DNA of 64,000 bases from Nocardioides sp. SYSU D00038 (GCF_016924665.1 NZ_JAFFJT010000034.1:1-64000); one strand, 5' to 3'. Numbered from the stretch's first letter, positions 42,695 through 51,858 are shown. A program made the numbers and translations. The notes: a model not told the origin generated them from the sequence alone.

Positions 42695-45600
42695 GTGCCC
42701 ACGCCGCCGCCCCCAACAGCCGCCACAGCCGCCGCCCCGGCAGCCGGCCCCGCCCGGCCGACGTACGCCGACCCGGGTGGGCTCGAGGAGCTGACCGGCC
42801 TCGCGCCCGAGGTCGTCGAGACCGTGCGCCGCTGGCTGGCCGAGGCAGCGGCGGAGCCGGTCGACCCGGCGGCCCGCAAGCTGGCCGGGCTGCTCAAGGA
42901 CCCGCGTGGCCTCGACTTCACCGTCGGCTTCATCGACGGCGTGATCCGGCCGGAGGACCCGCGGGTCGCCGCGGCGACCTTCGCCGACCTGGCCCGCGAC
43001 GTGCCGCGGTTCCTGCCCTGGCACCTGCGCCAGGCGGTCCGGATCGGCGGCCTCGCCGGGCGGGTCGCGCCGGGGCTGGTCATCCCGGTCGTCCGCCGGG
43101 TGCTGCGCTCGATGGTCGGCCACCTCGTCGTCGACGCCCGCGACCGCCAGCTGGGCCGCACGCTGGCGCGGCTGCGCGACCAGGGCACCCGGCTCAACCT
43201 CAACCTGCTCGGCGAGGCGGTGCTCGGCGAGCGCGAGGCCGCCCGGCGGCTCGAGGGCACCCACCGCCTGCTGGCCCGCGACGACGTCGACTACGTCTCG
43301 ATCAAGGTCTCCGCGACCGTCGCCCCCCACTCGCCGTGGGCCTTCGACGAGGCGGTCGACCACATCGTCGACTCCCTCGGCCCGCTGTTCCGCCGCGCCG
43401 CTGCCGCGAGCCCGAAGAAGTTCATCAACCTCGACATGGAGGAGTACCGCGACCTCGACCTGACCGTCGCGGTCTTCACCCGGCTTCTCGACCAGCCCGA
43501 CCTCCTCGACCTCGAGGCCGGCATCGTGCTGCAGGCCTACCTGCCCGACGCGCTGCGGACGATGATCCGCCTCCAGGAGTGGGCCGCGGACCGGCGGGCG
43601 CGCGGCGGGGCGGGGATCAAGGTGCGCCTGGTCAAGGGCGCCAACCTCCCGATGGAGCGGGTCGAGGCCGAGCTGCACGGGTGGCCGCTGGCGACCTGGC
43701 ACTCCAAGCAGGACTCCGACACCAGCTACAAGGCGGTGCTCGACTACGCGCTCCACCCCGAGCGGGTGCGCAACGTGCGGCTCGGCGTCGCGGGCCACAA
43801 CCTCTTCGACGTCGCCTTCGCGTGGCTGCTCGCCGGCCGGCGCGGGGTCCGCGACGAGGTCGAGCTCGAGATGCTGCTCGGGATGGCGCCCGGCCAGGCC
43901 GCCGCCGTACGCCGCGAGGTCGGCTCGCTGCTGCTCTACACCCCGGTGGTGCACCCGGCGGAGTTCGACGTCGCGATCGCCTACCTCATCCGCCGCCTCG
44001 AGGAGGGCGCCAGCCGCGAGAACTTCATGTCCGCGGTCTTCGACCTCCACAGCGACCCCGCGCTGTTCGAGCGCGAGCGCGACCGGTTCCTGGCCTCGCT
44101 CCACGCACTCGACCGCACCGTGCCCGAACCCCACCGGGTGCAGGACCGCCGCCACGACGACCCGCAGCCGATGACCGGCTTCGCCAACGTGCCCGACACC
44201 GACCCCGCGCTGCCCGGCAACGCCGCTTGGGGCCGCGAGGTGCTCGGCCGGGTGCCGGGCAGCCGGCTCGGCGTCGACGCCGTCGAGGCGCACACGCTCA
44301 CGACCGACGACCAGCTCGACGACGTGCTGACCGGGGCCGTCGAGGCCGGCCGGGCCTGGGGCGCGCTGCCCGGCGCGGGGCGGGCGGCCGTGCTCCACCG
44401 CGCCGCGGTGGAGCTGGAGCGCCGCCGGGGCGACCTGCTGGAGGTGATGGCCGCCGAGTGCGGCAAGACCCTCGACCAGGCCGATCCCGAGGTGAGCGAG
44501 GCCGTCGACTTCGCCAACTACTACGCCGAGCGCGCGGCCGAGCTCGACGCGATCGACGGCGCCGTCGCCCGCCCGGTCGGGCTGACGGTGGTGACGCCGC
44601 CGTGGAACTTCCCCGTCGCGATCCCGGCCGGGTCCACCCTGGCGGCCCTGGCCGCCGGCTCGGCCGTCGTGGTCAAGCCGGCCGGGCAGGCCCGGCGCTG
44701 CGGCGCGGTGATGGTCGAGGCGCTGTGGGCGGCGGGGGTGCCCCGCGAGGTGCTGCGGCTCGCCGTGGTGGGCGAGGACGACCTCGGCCGCCGGCTGGTC
44801 GCCGACCCCCGGGTGGGTCGCCTGGTCCTCACCGGCGGCTACGAGACCGCCGAGCTGTTCCGCTCCTTCCGCCGCGACCTGCCGCTGCTGGCCGAGACCA
44901 GCGGCAAGAACGCCGTCGTCGTCACCCCGAGCGCCGACCTCGACCTGGCCGCCCGCGACGTGGCCTCGTCCGCGTTCGGCCACGCCGGGCAGAAGTGCTC
45001 GGCGGCCTCGCTGGTGATCCTGGTCGGTTCGGTTGCCCGCTCCACCCGGTTCCGCAACCAGCTCGTGGACGCGGTGACCTCGCTGCGGGTGGGTCCGCCG
45101 TCCGACCCCACCAGCCAGGTGGGTCCGCTGATCGAGCCGGCCTCCGGCAAGCTGCTGCGCGCGCTGACCACGCTCGAGCCCGGCGAGCGCTGGCTGGTCG
45201 AGCCGCACCGCCTCGACGAGGAGGGCCGGCTCTGGTCGCCCGGCGTGAAGGAGGGTGTGGCTCCCGGGTCGCCGTTCCACCTCACCGAGTACTTCGGCCC
45301 GGTGCTCGGCATCATGACCGCCGAGACGGTCGAGGAGGCCGTCGCCCTGCAGAACCAGGTCGCCTACGGCCTGACCGCGGGCCTGCACTCGCTCGACCCC
45401 GAGGAGCTGGCGCTGTGGCTCGAGCGGGTCGAGGCCGGCAACCTCTACGTCAACCGCGGCACCACTGGCGCGATCGTGCGTCGCCAGCCCTTCGGCGGCT
45501 GGAAGCGCTCTGCCGTCGGCACCGGCACCAAGGCGGGCGGCCCGAGCTACGTGCTCGGGCTCACCGACTGGGCCAGCGCCCCGGCCACCGCGACCGCAGC

Positions 45601-46210
45601 GGTTCCGTCGGTGACCGCGCCCTTGCTGGCGGCGGCCAGGGCGGCGGGCCTCGACGGCACCGACCGCCTCGAGCGCGCGCTGCGCAGCGACGCGGCCGCC
45701 TGGACCGGCGAGCTCGGCACCGTGCGCGACGTCTCCGGCCTTGCCGCCGAGCGCAACGTGCTGCGTCACCTCCCCCACCCGGTCACCGTCCGCCACGAGC
45801 CCGACGCCCCGGTCGTCGACCTGGTGCGGGTCGTCGCCGCGGGCGTGCTGGCCGGGGCGCCCACCACCGTGTCGGCGGCGGTCGCGCTGCCCGACGGGGT
45901 GCACACCGCGCTCACCACGGCCGGGGTGGAGGTCGTGGCCGAGGACGCCGAGACGTGGGCGGCCCGGTTGGCCGGCATGCCCGGGGGGCGGGTTCGGCTG
46001 GTGGGCGGCGACCCGGCGGCGGCGTACGCCGCCAGCGGCGGGCGCCCCGACGTCGCCGTGCACGCCCAGCCGGTGACCGAGGCCGGCCGGATCGAGCTGC
46101 TGCCCTTCCTGCGCGAGCAGGCGGTGAGCATCACCGCCCACCGGTTCGGCACGCCGAACCACCTCAGCGACGACGTGCTGCCGCTGGTCGACCCCGCGCC
46201 GGTGCCCTAG
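42695..46210 (+). CDS. putA: bifunctional proline dehydrogenase / P5C dehydrogenase
   Basis: A 1171-residue enzyme that oxidises proline to glutamate in two steps. The FAD-binding proline dehydrogenase barrel is about 90-460 (DYVSIKVSATVAPHSPWAF, YLPDALRTMIRL, KVRLVKGANLPMERVE). The NAD+-dependent aldehyde dehydrogenase domain is about 500-970, with PPWNFPVAIP, a catalytic C768 in GHAGQKCSAASL and PFGGWKRSAVGTGTKAGG. The last 200 residues lack a recognised catalytic motif, like the tail of long PutA forms. No N-terminal DNA-binding domain is present, so it is not a self-repressor. GTG start with GGAGGAACC upstream. Confidence 0.95.
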   Translation: MPTPPPPTAATAAAPAAGPARPTYADPGGLEELTGLAPEVVETVRRWLAEAAAEPVDPAARKLAGLLKDPRGLDFTVGFIDGVIRPEDPRVAAATFADLARDVPRFLPWHLRQAVRIGGLAGRVAPGLVIPVVRRVLRSMVGHLVVDARDRQLGRTLARLRDQGTRLNLNLLGEAVLGEREAARRLEGTHRLLARDDVDYVSIKVSATVAPHSPWAFDEAVDHIVDSLGPLFRRAAAASPKKFINLDMEEYRDLDLTVAVFTRLLDQPDLLDLEAGIVLQAYLPDALRTMIRLQEWAADRRARGGAGIKVRLVKGANLPMERVEAELHGWPLATWHSKQDSDTSYKAVLDYALHPERVRNVRLGVAGHNLFDVAFAWLLAGRRGVRDEVELEMLLGMAPGQAAAVRREVGSLLLYTPVVHPAEFDVAIAYLIRRLEEGASRENFMSAVFDLHSDPALFERERDRFLASLHALDRTVPEPHRVQDRRHDDPQPMTGFANVPDTDPALPGNAAWGREVLGRVPGSRLGVDAVEAHTLTTDDQLDDVLTGAVEAGRAWGALPGAGRAAVLHRAAVELERRRGDLLEVMAAECGKTLDQADPEVSEAVDFANYYAERAAELDAIDGAVARPVGLTVVTPPWNFPVAIPAGSTLAALAAGSAVVVKPAGQARRCGAVMVEALWAAGVPREVLRLAVVGEDDLGRRLVADPRVGRLVLTGGYETAELFRSFRRDLPLLAETSGKNAVVVTPSADLDLAARDVASSAFGHAGQKCSAASLVILVGSVARSTRFRNQLVDAVTSLRVGPPSDPTSQVGPLIEPASGKLLRALTTLEPGERWLVEPHRLDEEGRLWSPGVKEGVAPGSPFHLTEYFGPVLGIMTAETVEEAVALQNQVAYGLTAGLHSLDPEELALWLERVEAGNLYVNRGTTGAIVRRQPFGGWKRSAVGTGTKAGGPSYVLGLTDWASAPATATAAVPSVTAPLLAAARAAGLDGTDRLERALRSDAAAWTGELGTVRDVSGLAAERNVLRHLPHPVTVRHEPDAPVVDLVRVVAAGVLAGAPTTVSAAVALPDGVHTALTTAGVEVVAEDAETWAARLAGMPGGRVRLVGGDPAAAYAASGGRPDVAVHAQPVTEAGRIELLPFLREQAVSITAHRFGTPNHLSDDVLPLVDPAPVP

Positions 46211-46226
46211 GGCGCCGCGCGGGGCG

Positions 46227-46760
46227 TCAGCGCGCCTCGTCGTGCAGAATCCGCTGGAACAGCACGTGGTCGCGCCACTGGCCCGCGACGAACAGGAAGT
46301 TCCGGGCCAGACCGATCCGCTCGAAGCCGGTGCGGCGCAGCACGCCCTGCGACGCGACGTTGTGCACCAGGGTGCCGGCCTCCAGCCGGTGCAGGCCCGC
46401 GGCCAGGGCCCCGGCCGCGGCGTGCTCGACGGCCGCGGTGGCCAGGCCGCGCCCGGTGTGCTCGGCATCGATCCAGTAGCCGACGTTCCCGCTCTGCAGC
46501 ACCGCGCGCACCACGTTGTTGATCGTGACCCGCCCGACGACGAGGTCGCCGTGCTCGACCACCCACGAGAACGCCTGGCCCAGGGCGGTGGCCTGCAGCT
46601 GGGCGCCCACGGCCTCGGCCTGGCCGTCGACGGTGAAGAAGGAGTCGGGCCGATCGGGGTCCCACGGGGCGAGGTGCTCGCGGTTGCGCGCGTACGCCGC
46701 CGCCAGCGCGTCGACGTGCTCGACGGTCAACGGGACGACCCGGTACCCCTCGGCCAGCAC
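46227..46760 (-). CDS. GNAT-family N-acetyltransferase
   Basis: A 177-residue acetyltransferase of the RimJ/RimL-like type. The core contains VVGRVTINNVVRAVLQSGNVGYWIDAEH and the acetyl-CoA loop GRGLATAAVEHAAAGAL near 115. The ends ERIGLARNFLFVAGQWRDHVLF match ribosomal-protein acetyltransferases. The acceptor is unknown. The start is set at the GTG 46760; TTG 46772 is possible and adds four residues. Convergent with putA with a 16-bp gap. Confidence 0.8.
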   Translation of the reverse strand: MLAEGYRVVPLTVEHVDALAAAYARNREHLAPWDPDRPDSFFTVDGQAEAVGAQLQATALGQAFSWVVEHGDLVVGRVTINNVVRAVLQSGNVGYWIDAEHTGRGLATAAVEHAAAGALAAGLHRLEAGTLVHNVASQGVLRRTGFERIGLARNFLFVAGQWRDHVLFQRILHDEAR

Positions 46761-46791
46761 GGATCCATTCAACCCCGCGGCGCGGCCCGGG

Positions 46792-47220
46792 TCAGTTGCG
46801 ACTCGCCTGCTGGTGCGGCATCAGCAGGCGCTCCACCCGCAGCACCGCGACCTCGTGCTCGACGTCGCCGCTCATCGCCGCGGCCAGCCGCAGGTGCGGC
46901 AGCGCCTCCGCGAGGCGCGACTGGCGCTCGAGCGCCCGGCCGAGCGCGTGCCGGGCCCACACGTCGTCGGGCACGTCGACCACGAGCTCGCGCAGCTCGG
47001 CCTCGGCCTTCTGCAGCTGCACCCGGATCAGGTAGGCCCAGGCGCGCAGGCTGCGCAGCCCGGTGTTGCCGGGGTCGCGCTCGAGCGCCGGCTCGAGGAT
47101 CTCCAGCGCCTGCTCCGGGGCACGGCGGGTCAGCAGGTCGTGGGCGGTGCGGTAGGCGTGCTCGGGGCCGGCCTGCCCGGGGAAGACCACCGGCGGGGCG
47201 GAGAGGAACGCGTCGGTCAT
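46792..47220 (-). CDS. tetratricopeptide-type protein
   Basis: A 142-residue protein with three TPR-like helical pairs (near 25-58, 59-92 and 93-125: TRRAPEQALEILEPALERDPG, QLQKAEAELRELVVDVPDD, RQSRLAEALPHLRLAAAMSGD). It is a likely protein-protein interaction adaptor with no attached domain. ATG 47220. The stop lies 31 bp before the GNAT start. Confidence 0.75.
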   Translation of the reverse strand: MTDAFLSAPPVVFPGQAGPEHAYRTAHDLLTRRAPEQALEILEPALERDPGNTGLRSLRAWAYLIRVQLQKAEAELRELVVDVPDDVWARHALGRALERQSRLAEALPHLRLAAAMSGDVEHEVAVLRVERLLMPHQQASRN

Positions 47221-47262
47221 GCCCGGTCAACCACCGACGGGGCGGGGAGATTCCACGCACGA

Positions 47263-47296
47263 GGGCGGCCCGACGCCCGTCCGCGTCGAGCCGCCC
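47263..47296 (-). terminator. hairpin ending the stress-type membrane operon
   Basis: Nested stem GGGCGGC ... GCCGCCC with inner CGACG ... CGTCG (47263-47296), 32 bp downstream of the small acidic gene on the minus strand. Confidence 0.6.
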
Positions 47297-47327
47297 GGTC
47301 CGTGGCGGGGGGTGGGCGCCGGACCCG

Positions 47328-47492
47328 TCAGTCCGGCGGCTCCTGGTCGGCCTCGGCCTCGTCGGTGTCGCCCGGCGGCACCGTGTAGCCGGGACCGGCG
47401 TTGCCGTCGGTCGCCTCGCGCGCCTCCTCGACCGCGGCGGAGCCGTCGGCCTCGAGCGGCTCGGGGGCGGGGGTCGGGTCAGCCTCGGACAT
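47328..47492 (-). CDS. small acidic hypothetical protein, 54 residues
   Basis: An acidic, Pro- and Ala-rich peptide (MSEADPTPAPEPLEADGSAA ... TDEAEADQEPPD) without domain. Its start overlaps the stop of the DUF3618 gene by 14 bp, so it belongs to the same transcript. It is probably disordered. Confidence 0.55.
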   Translation of the reverse strand: MSEADPTPAPEPLEADGSAAVEEAREATDGNAGPGYTVPPGDTDEAEADQEPPD

Positions 47493-48087
47493 CGTCACGC
47501 ACCTGCTGGGCGGAGTCCTGCGCAGACTCGGTCACGGTGCCCGCCGCCTCGGTGGCGTGCTCCTTGACCTGCGCGGCCGCCTCGGAGGCGTTCTCGCCGA
47601 CCTGCTGGGCGACGTCGCGAGCGGCGTCCTTGGCGCCGTCGACGACCGTGGTCGCCTGGTCGCGGACCCCCTCGACCAGTGCGTGCGCGGCCTGCGCCTC
47701 TCGCCTGCTGGCCGGCATCATCCCGGCCAGCACCATGCCGGCGCCGAAGGCCACCAGGCCGGCAGCGATCGGCGCGCCCTCGATCCGGTCCCGGGTGTCG
47801 CTGGCCGCCGACGACAGCGCGTCGCCGGCCGCACCCACGGCGCCGCTCGCGCCGGACTGGACGCTCGACGCGGCGCCGGAACCGGTGCTCGCGACGCTGT
47901 CGCGCACTCCGGACGCGGTGCCCATCACCCGGTCGCGGAACGACCCCGCGCGCTGGCGCACCGCCTGCTTGCGCCGGTCGACGATGGCCGAGGGGCTCAC
48001 CTTGTCCTGGAGCGCGTCGAGGTTGCCCGACATCCGGTCCCGGGTGTCGGCGATCTGGCTGCTCAGCTCTTCTGTGCTCTGGCCCAT
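47479..48087 (-). CDS. DUF3618 domain protein
   Basis: A 202-residue protein. The N-terminal DUF3618 region (about 4-40, ELSSQIADTRDRMSGNLDAL) is followed by a long Ala/Ser-rich helical part and a hydrophobic segment near 120-138 (IAAGLVAFGAGMVLAGMMP). The C-terminal 60 residues are Ala/Gln/Glu-rich coiled coil. DUF3618 proteins occur with DUF1469 proteins in membrane/envelope stress operons. Start at ATG 48087, overlapping the previous gene by 25 bp. Confidence 0.85.
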   Translation of the reverse strand: MGQSTEELSSQIADTRDRMSGNLDALQDKVSPSAIVDRRKQAVRQRAGSFRDRVMGTASGVRDSVASTGSGAASSVQSGASGAVGAAGDALSSAASDTRDRIEGAPIAAGLVAFGAGMVLAGMMPASRREAQAAHALVEGVRDQATTVVDGAKDAARDVAQQVGENASEAAAQVKEHATEAAGTVTESAQDSAQQVRDDVRG

Positions 48088-48470
48088 GCCACGTCCTCCT
48101 TGATGGTCTGCTGCGTCCGGGGCAGCTGCGGGTTGCTCTTCTGGAGCGCCTTGCGGCCGGTGAGCGCCAGGACGGCGGCCACCACGGCCCAGACGACGCC
48201 GGTGATGAGGGCGGCCGCCTCGACGGGCAGCCAGTTGTCGAGCAGGAACATCAGCGCGAGCGACAGGAACAGCGTGAGGAACCAGCCCGCCAGGCCGGCA
48301 CCACCGAGCATCCCCGCACCCTTGCCGGTGCGCGACAGCTCCTCCTTGAGCTCGACCTTGGCCAGCTCCATCTCCTGCTTCAGCAGGGTGCTGAGGTCCT
48401 GCCCGACCTCGCTGACGATCTGCCCGAGGCTGCGGTCGTCGTCGGCGCCGGGCGGAGGGCCCGCCGTCAC
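48063..48470 (-). CDS. DUF1469/phage holin-family membrane protein
   Basis: A 135-residue protein with a coiled N-terminal region (LGQIVSEVGQDLSTLLKQEM) and two helices (about 58-80 and 85-105: AGLAGWFLTLFLSLALMFLLD, AALITGVVWAVVAAVLALTG). The 'holin' label for this family does not imply phage origin. Its GTG start overlaps the 243-residue gene's stop by 4 bp (GTGA). Confidence 0.85.
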   Translation of the reverse strand: MTAGPPPGADDDRSLGQIVSEVGQDLSTLLKQEMELAKVELKEELSRTGKGAGMLGGAGLAGWFLTLFLSLALMFLLDNWLPVEAAALITGVVWAVVAAVLALTGRKALQKSNPQLPRTQQTIKEDVAWARAQKS

Positions 48471-49198
48471 GGCTGGCCACCCACGGACGGACCGGTCGAC
48501 GACGAGCCCTGGGACCCGGCAGGGTCCTGGGTGGGCTGGCCGGGCGGGGTCTGCGGCAGCGGGGCGGTGACCGGGGACGTGGGCGTGCCCGGCCCGCTCG
48601 AGCCGGCGACCGGCGCCGGGTCGCTCTGCTGGGTCGGCAGTCCGGTGGTCGCGGTGCCGGTGCCGGTGCCGGTGGCAGTACCTGTGGCGCTGCCGGTCGC
48701 GGTGCCGGTGCTGGGCATCGACCCGGCAGCCGCGACGGAGTCACCCGTGCTGCGCAGCAGCCGGCCGGCGAGCACGCCGGCGGCCAGGGCGCCGAGGAGG
48801 AAGGTGCCGGGGCGCTCGCGCGCGAACCGGCGTACGTCGTCGAGCAGCTGGCCGGGCTCGTGCTGCTCGAGGTGGGTGCCGAGGCTGCGCGCGCGCTCGG
48901 CGGCCTGTCGGGCCAGGTCGGTGACCAGGCCCTGCTGGCCCTGGCCGGCCATCGCGGCGAGCTCGTCGCTGACGCTGGTCAGCGTCTGCGCGACGCGGTC
49001 GCGCTGCTGGCGGGCCTGGTCGGCGAGCTGCTCGTTGACCTGGCCGAGCGCGTCGGAGGCGACCTGCTTGGCCTGCTCGGTGGCCTCTCCGGCGAGGGCC
49101 CGCGCCTCCGAGGCGGCGTCCTGCGCCACCGAGGTGGCCTCGTCCTTGGCCGTGGACGCCGCCTGCTGGACGTCCTCGGCCTTGCTGGTTGTCGTCAT
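48467..49198 (-). CDS. Ala-rich helical protein with a Gly/Thr repeat and membrane segment
   Basis: A 243-residue protein. Residues 1-110 form an Ala/Gln/Glu-rich coiled coil of the YtxH/apolipoprotein style (DAASEARALAGEATEQAKQV). One membrane helix lies at about 130-147 (GTFLLGALAAGVLAGRLL). A low-complexity tract follows (GTATGSATGTATGTGTGTAT), then a Pro-rich tail. It is the first gene of the four-gene operon and may anchor the others. GGGAGG precedes the ATG. Confidence 0.75.
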   Translation of the reverse strand: MTTTSKAEDVQQAASTAKDEATSVAQDAASEARALAGEATEQAKQVASDALGQVNEQLADQARQQRDRVAQTLTSVSDELAAMAGQGQQGLVTDLARQAAERARSLGTHLEQHEPGQLLDDVRRFARERPGTFLLGALAAGVLAGRLLRSTGDSVAAAGSMPSTGTATGSATGTATGTGTGTATTGLPTQQSDPAPVAGSSGPGTPTSPVTAPLPQTPPGQPTQDPAGSQGSSSTGPSVGGQP

Positions 49199-49210
49199 GG
49201 GTGGTGACCT

Positions 49211-49258
49211 CCCGTGGTGTGGCGTGATGTGGCGTGATGTGGCGTGGTGTGGCGTGGT
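49211..49258. repeat. 10-bp tandem repeat in the leader of the operon
   Basis: About four copies of GTGGCGTGRT (GTGGTGTGGCGTGATGTGGC and so on) just upstream of the ATG at 49198. It could affect transcript folding or be a slippage-prone tract. Confidence 0.65.
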
Positions 49259-49272
49259 GTCCGGGTGCGGTA

Positions 49273-49308
49273 ACCCGAAGTCCGGGACCTACCCGGCCCC
49301 CTTCGGGT
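49273..49308 (-). terminator. hairpin ending the SDR gene
   Basis: Arms ACCCGAAG (49273-49280) and CTTCGGGT (49301-49308) with an inner CCGGG/CCCGG stem, about 22 bp downstream of the SDR stop. Confidence 0.5.
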
Positions 49309-49330
49309 GAAGGCGGGGCCCCGTGGGGCG

Positions 49331-50134
49331 TCAGTCGCGCGGCTTGGTCAGCCGGGCGAGGAGCGGCGTGGCGATCGCGTCGGGGAGGTGGGTGCCGAGC
49401 TCGGCCTGGACCCGGTTGAGGAACGACCCGGCGGTCACGTGCGGCTTGCCGGCGACCAGCGCGTCGTAGGCGTCGCGGGCGACCTCGTCGGGGTCGTCCT
49501 TGCCGTCCATCTGTCCCAGCCGGGTGTCCTCCATGTCGGCGCGCGAGAAGAACTCGGTGTCGGTGGGTCCCGGCATCAGCGAGGTGACGGTGACCCCGGT
49601 GTCCTTGAGCTCCTGTCGGATGCCCTCGGCGAAGGAGTGCACGAACGCCTTCGACGCGGCGTACGTGGCCTGGTAGGGGCCGGGCGCCACGGCCGCCACC
49701 GACGAGGTGATGAGCACCCGCCCCTCCCCCCGCGCCACCATGCTGCGCACGAAGGCCTTGGCGAGGTGGACCGTGGACCGGACGTTGAGGTCGACCACGG
49801 TCAGGTCGTCCTCGAGCGGCACCTGGTCGAAGCGGCCGTTGGCGCCGACCCCCGCGTTGAGGGCCGCGATCGCGACCGGCTGCTCGCCCACCTCGGCGAG
49901 CAGCGCCTGCACGCCCTCGCTGGTGGCCAGGTCGACCTCGACCGGCCGCACCGACCGGCCGCCGGAGGACAGGTCGCGGGCGGCCTCGTGGATCTGCGGC
50001 TCGTCAGCGGCGAGCACCAGGTCGTAGCCGTGCTCGGCGAGCACGCCGGCGAGCGAGCGGCCGATGCCGGTGGAGGCGCCGGTGACGACGGCCAGGGGCG
50101 CGGGGATGCTGGCGGTGGGATCAGGAGTGCTCAT
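49331..50134 (-). CDS. SDR-family oxidoreductase
   Basis: A 267-residue short-chain dehydrogenase. The NAD(P)-binding motif is TGASTGIG (near 19-26). The catalytic Ser is in LITSSVA, the Tyr-Lys pair in YAASK. The C-terminal region (GPTDTEFFSRADME) matches classical SDRs. The substrate is unknown. ATG 50134 lacks a convincing Shine-Dalgarno. Confidence 0.88.
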   Translation of the reverse strand: MSTPDPTASIPAPLAVVTGASTGIGRSLAGVLAEHGYDLVLAADEPQIHEAARDLSSGGRSVRPVEVDLATSEGVQALLAEVGEQPVAIAALNAGVGANGRFDQVPLEDDLTVVDLNVRSTVHLAKAFVRSMVARGEGRVLITSSVAAVAPGPYQATYAASKAFVHSFAEGIRQELKDTGVTVTSLMPGPTDTEFFSRADMEDTRLGQMDGKDDPDEVARDAYDALVAGKPHVTAGSFLNRVQAELGTHLPDAIATPLLARLTKPRD

Positions 50135-50177
50135 GGCCCGGAGGTATCCGGTCCGCGGGCGAGCATCCCCGCGCGGC

Positions 50178-51326
50178 TCAGGAGCAGCGGGCGGCGCTGC
50201 GCTTGACCAGCGCGGCCCAGACCTTCTGCCCCGGCGTGGTGGGGTGGACCCCGTCGACCAGCAGACCGCGGTTGCGGCTGGCCTTGCGCTGCCAGTCGGC
50301 CAGGCAGGTCCCCGGCCGGGTGCGGTCGAGCCGGCGCATGGTCCGGGCGTAGGAGCGGACCTTGCGCACCGTCGACGGCGAGGCGGTGCCCGGTCGGCGG
50401 TGGGGCACCACCAGCACCACGCGGGTGCGCGCCGGGAGACCGGCGAGGTAGCCGACCAGGTCGGAGCCGTCGTAGCCGGCCGCCGGGTTGGCGCCGAGCG
50501 CCACCACCAGGGTGTCGGGCCACAGGTGGTCGGTGCGGTAGCGGTCGACGCGCGCGTCGAGCTCGCCGATGGTGCGGCCGGGCACCGAGTCGAGCGACCA
50601 GCCCGGCCGCTTGGCCGCCAGCTCGTTCTGCGAGCGCCAGCCCACCGAGTCGCCCACGAGGAGCACGCCGCCGCGGGCCGCGGGCGGCACGCCGCCCTGG
50701 CGCGGGCCGCAGACGCCGTTCGCGAAGTCCTGGCCGGGGCGGGTGGCGCAGAGCACCCGCGAGCGCTGCGCCGCGACCGTCTGGAACCGGTCGCCCTGCG
50801 CCGAGGCGAGGGAGGCGAGCGCCGCCACCCGGGCGGGGTGCAGGCACTCGTCCCAGTAGCCCTCCACCTCGCGGTGCATGACGTACGTCGTGTTGGGGGC
50901 CCGGCACAGCGGCGAGCGGGCGACCACGCCGAGCTGGCGGCGCGGGTCGGAGGCGCAGAGGTTGACGGTGGCGACCCAGCGCCGGTGCAGCTGGCGGCAC
51001 AGCCGCGCGTCGACCTCGAAGCCGTAGGGCCGCGCCGCCCGGCCGCGGTAGAGGCAGACCTCGGCGTCGACCCGGGGGCGCATCCGGTCGGCACCCCGCT
51101 GGCAGCGGTGCCGGCTGCACGCCGACCCCGTCCAGGCCCGCCCGAGCAGCGCGCACTGCTGGCGGTCGAGGCGCGCATCGGCCCGCCGCCCGGCGATCTC
51201 GGTGATCAGCGACCCGGCGCCGGGGTCGCCCGCGACGGCCGGGGACGGCGCAGCGGCCAGCAGGCCGGCGAGCACCGCGAGCACGGCCGCCACGACCACC
51301 GTCGCCCGGGCCCGGTGTGCGCGCAT
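50178..51326 (-). CDS. secreted SGNH/GDSL-like hydrolase with Cys-rich N-terminal part
   Basis: A 382-residue protein. A signal peptide of about 32 residues (RATVVVAAVLAVLAGLLAA...) leads to a Cys-rich region (about 57-205) with at least eight Cys, probably disulphide-bonded. The SGNH fold then begins with VLLVGDSVGW (block I, catalytic Ser) near 224 and ends with DGVHPTTPG (block V, Asp and His) near 360. Blocks II (Gly) and III (GAN) are weakly visible. It may deacetylate or hydrolyse esters of a polysaccharide. GGGAGG precedes the ATG. Confidence 0.75.
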   Translation of the reverse strand: MRAHRARATVVVAAVLAVLAGLLAAAPSPAVAGDPGAGSLITEIAGRRADARLDRQQCALLGRAWTGSACSRHRCQRGADRMRPRVDAEVCLYRGRAARPYGFEVDARLCRQLHRRWVATVNLCASDPRRQLGVVARSPLCRAPNTTYVMHREVEGYWDECLHPARVAALASLASAQGDRFQTVAAQRSRVLCATRPGQDFANGVCGPRQGGVPPAARGGVLLVGDSVGWRSQNELAAKRPGWSLDSVPGRTIGELDARVDRYRTDHLWPDTLVVALGANPAAGYDGSDLVGYLAGLPARTRVVLVVPHRRPGTASPSTVRKVRSYARTMRRLDRTRPGTCLADWQRKASRNRGLLVDGVHPTTPGQKVWAALVKRSAARCS

Positions 51327-51402
51327 CGTCCCTCCCGCTGGTCCGGTTCGTGATGCCTCGCGGCAGGATACGGACCCGGACGTCGACTGCGAGAATCGGG
51401 AC

Positions 51403-51858
51403 ATGGGCTGGGCCACCTGCACGCACGGGCACCTGCACTGGGGCCGCCGCGGCGCCGCCGGGCTGCTGCTGGCACGGGCCGGTGGGGTGCTGCTCCAGCT
51501 GCGGGCCGGCTGGGCCCACCAGGGCGGCACCTGGTCGATCCCGGGCGGTGCGCGCGAGCGGGGCGAGAGCGCCGTCGAGGCGGCGCTGCGCGAGGCCCAC
51601 GAGGAGCTCGGCGTCGACCGCTCGGTCGTCGACGTGCGCGGCAGCTACCTCGCGGAGTGCGGCGGGTGGCAGTACGAGACGGTGCTGGCCGTGCCGGCGG
51701 TGGCGGAGGTCGCCGTGCGCGACGTGGCCGAGAGCGCGGGCCACGCCTGGGTCGCGGCCGCTGACGTCGACGCACTGCCGCTGCACCCGGCGTTCGCCGC
51801 CGCCTGGGCCGACCCCGACGGCGACCTGCGCGACTTCGTCGAGCTCAGCGCAGGGTGA
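51403..51858 (+). CDS. Nudix hydrolase
   Basis: A 151-residue Nudix protein. The Nudix box GGARERGESAVEAALREAHEELG (near 48-70) carries the metal-binding Glu residues. Nudix enzymes remove nucleoside-diphosphate derivatives such as oxidised dGTP; the substrate is not defined here. GAGAAT 6 nt upstream of the ATG resembles a leaderless -10. Its 3' end overlaps the RNB gene end by 14 bp on the other strand. Confidence 0.85.
   Translation: MGWATCTHGHLHWGRRGAAGLLLARAGGVLLQLRAGWAHQGGTWSIPGGARERGESAVEAALREAHEELGVDRSVVDVRGSYLAECGGWQYETVLAVPAVAEVAVRDVAESAGHAWVAAADVDALPLHPAFAAAWADPDGDLRDFVELSAG

Noticed and set aside
42620-46468. Long minus-strand frame of 1282 codons over putA
   Set aside because: Antisense shadow of putA, whose catalytic motifs are intact on the plus strand.
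48063-48470. Prophage holin
   Set aside because: The family name is misleading. The gene is in a DUF3618 operon and no phage gene is nearby.
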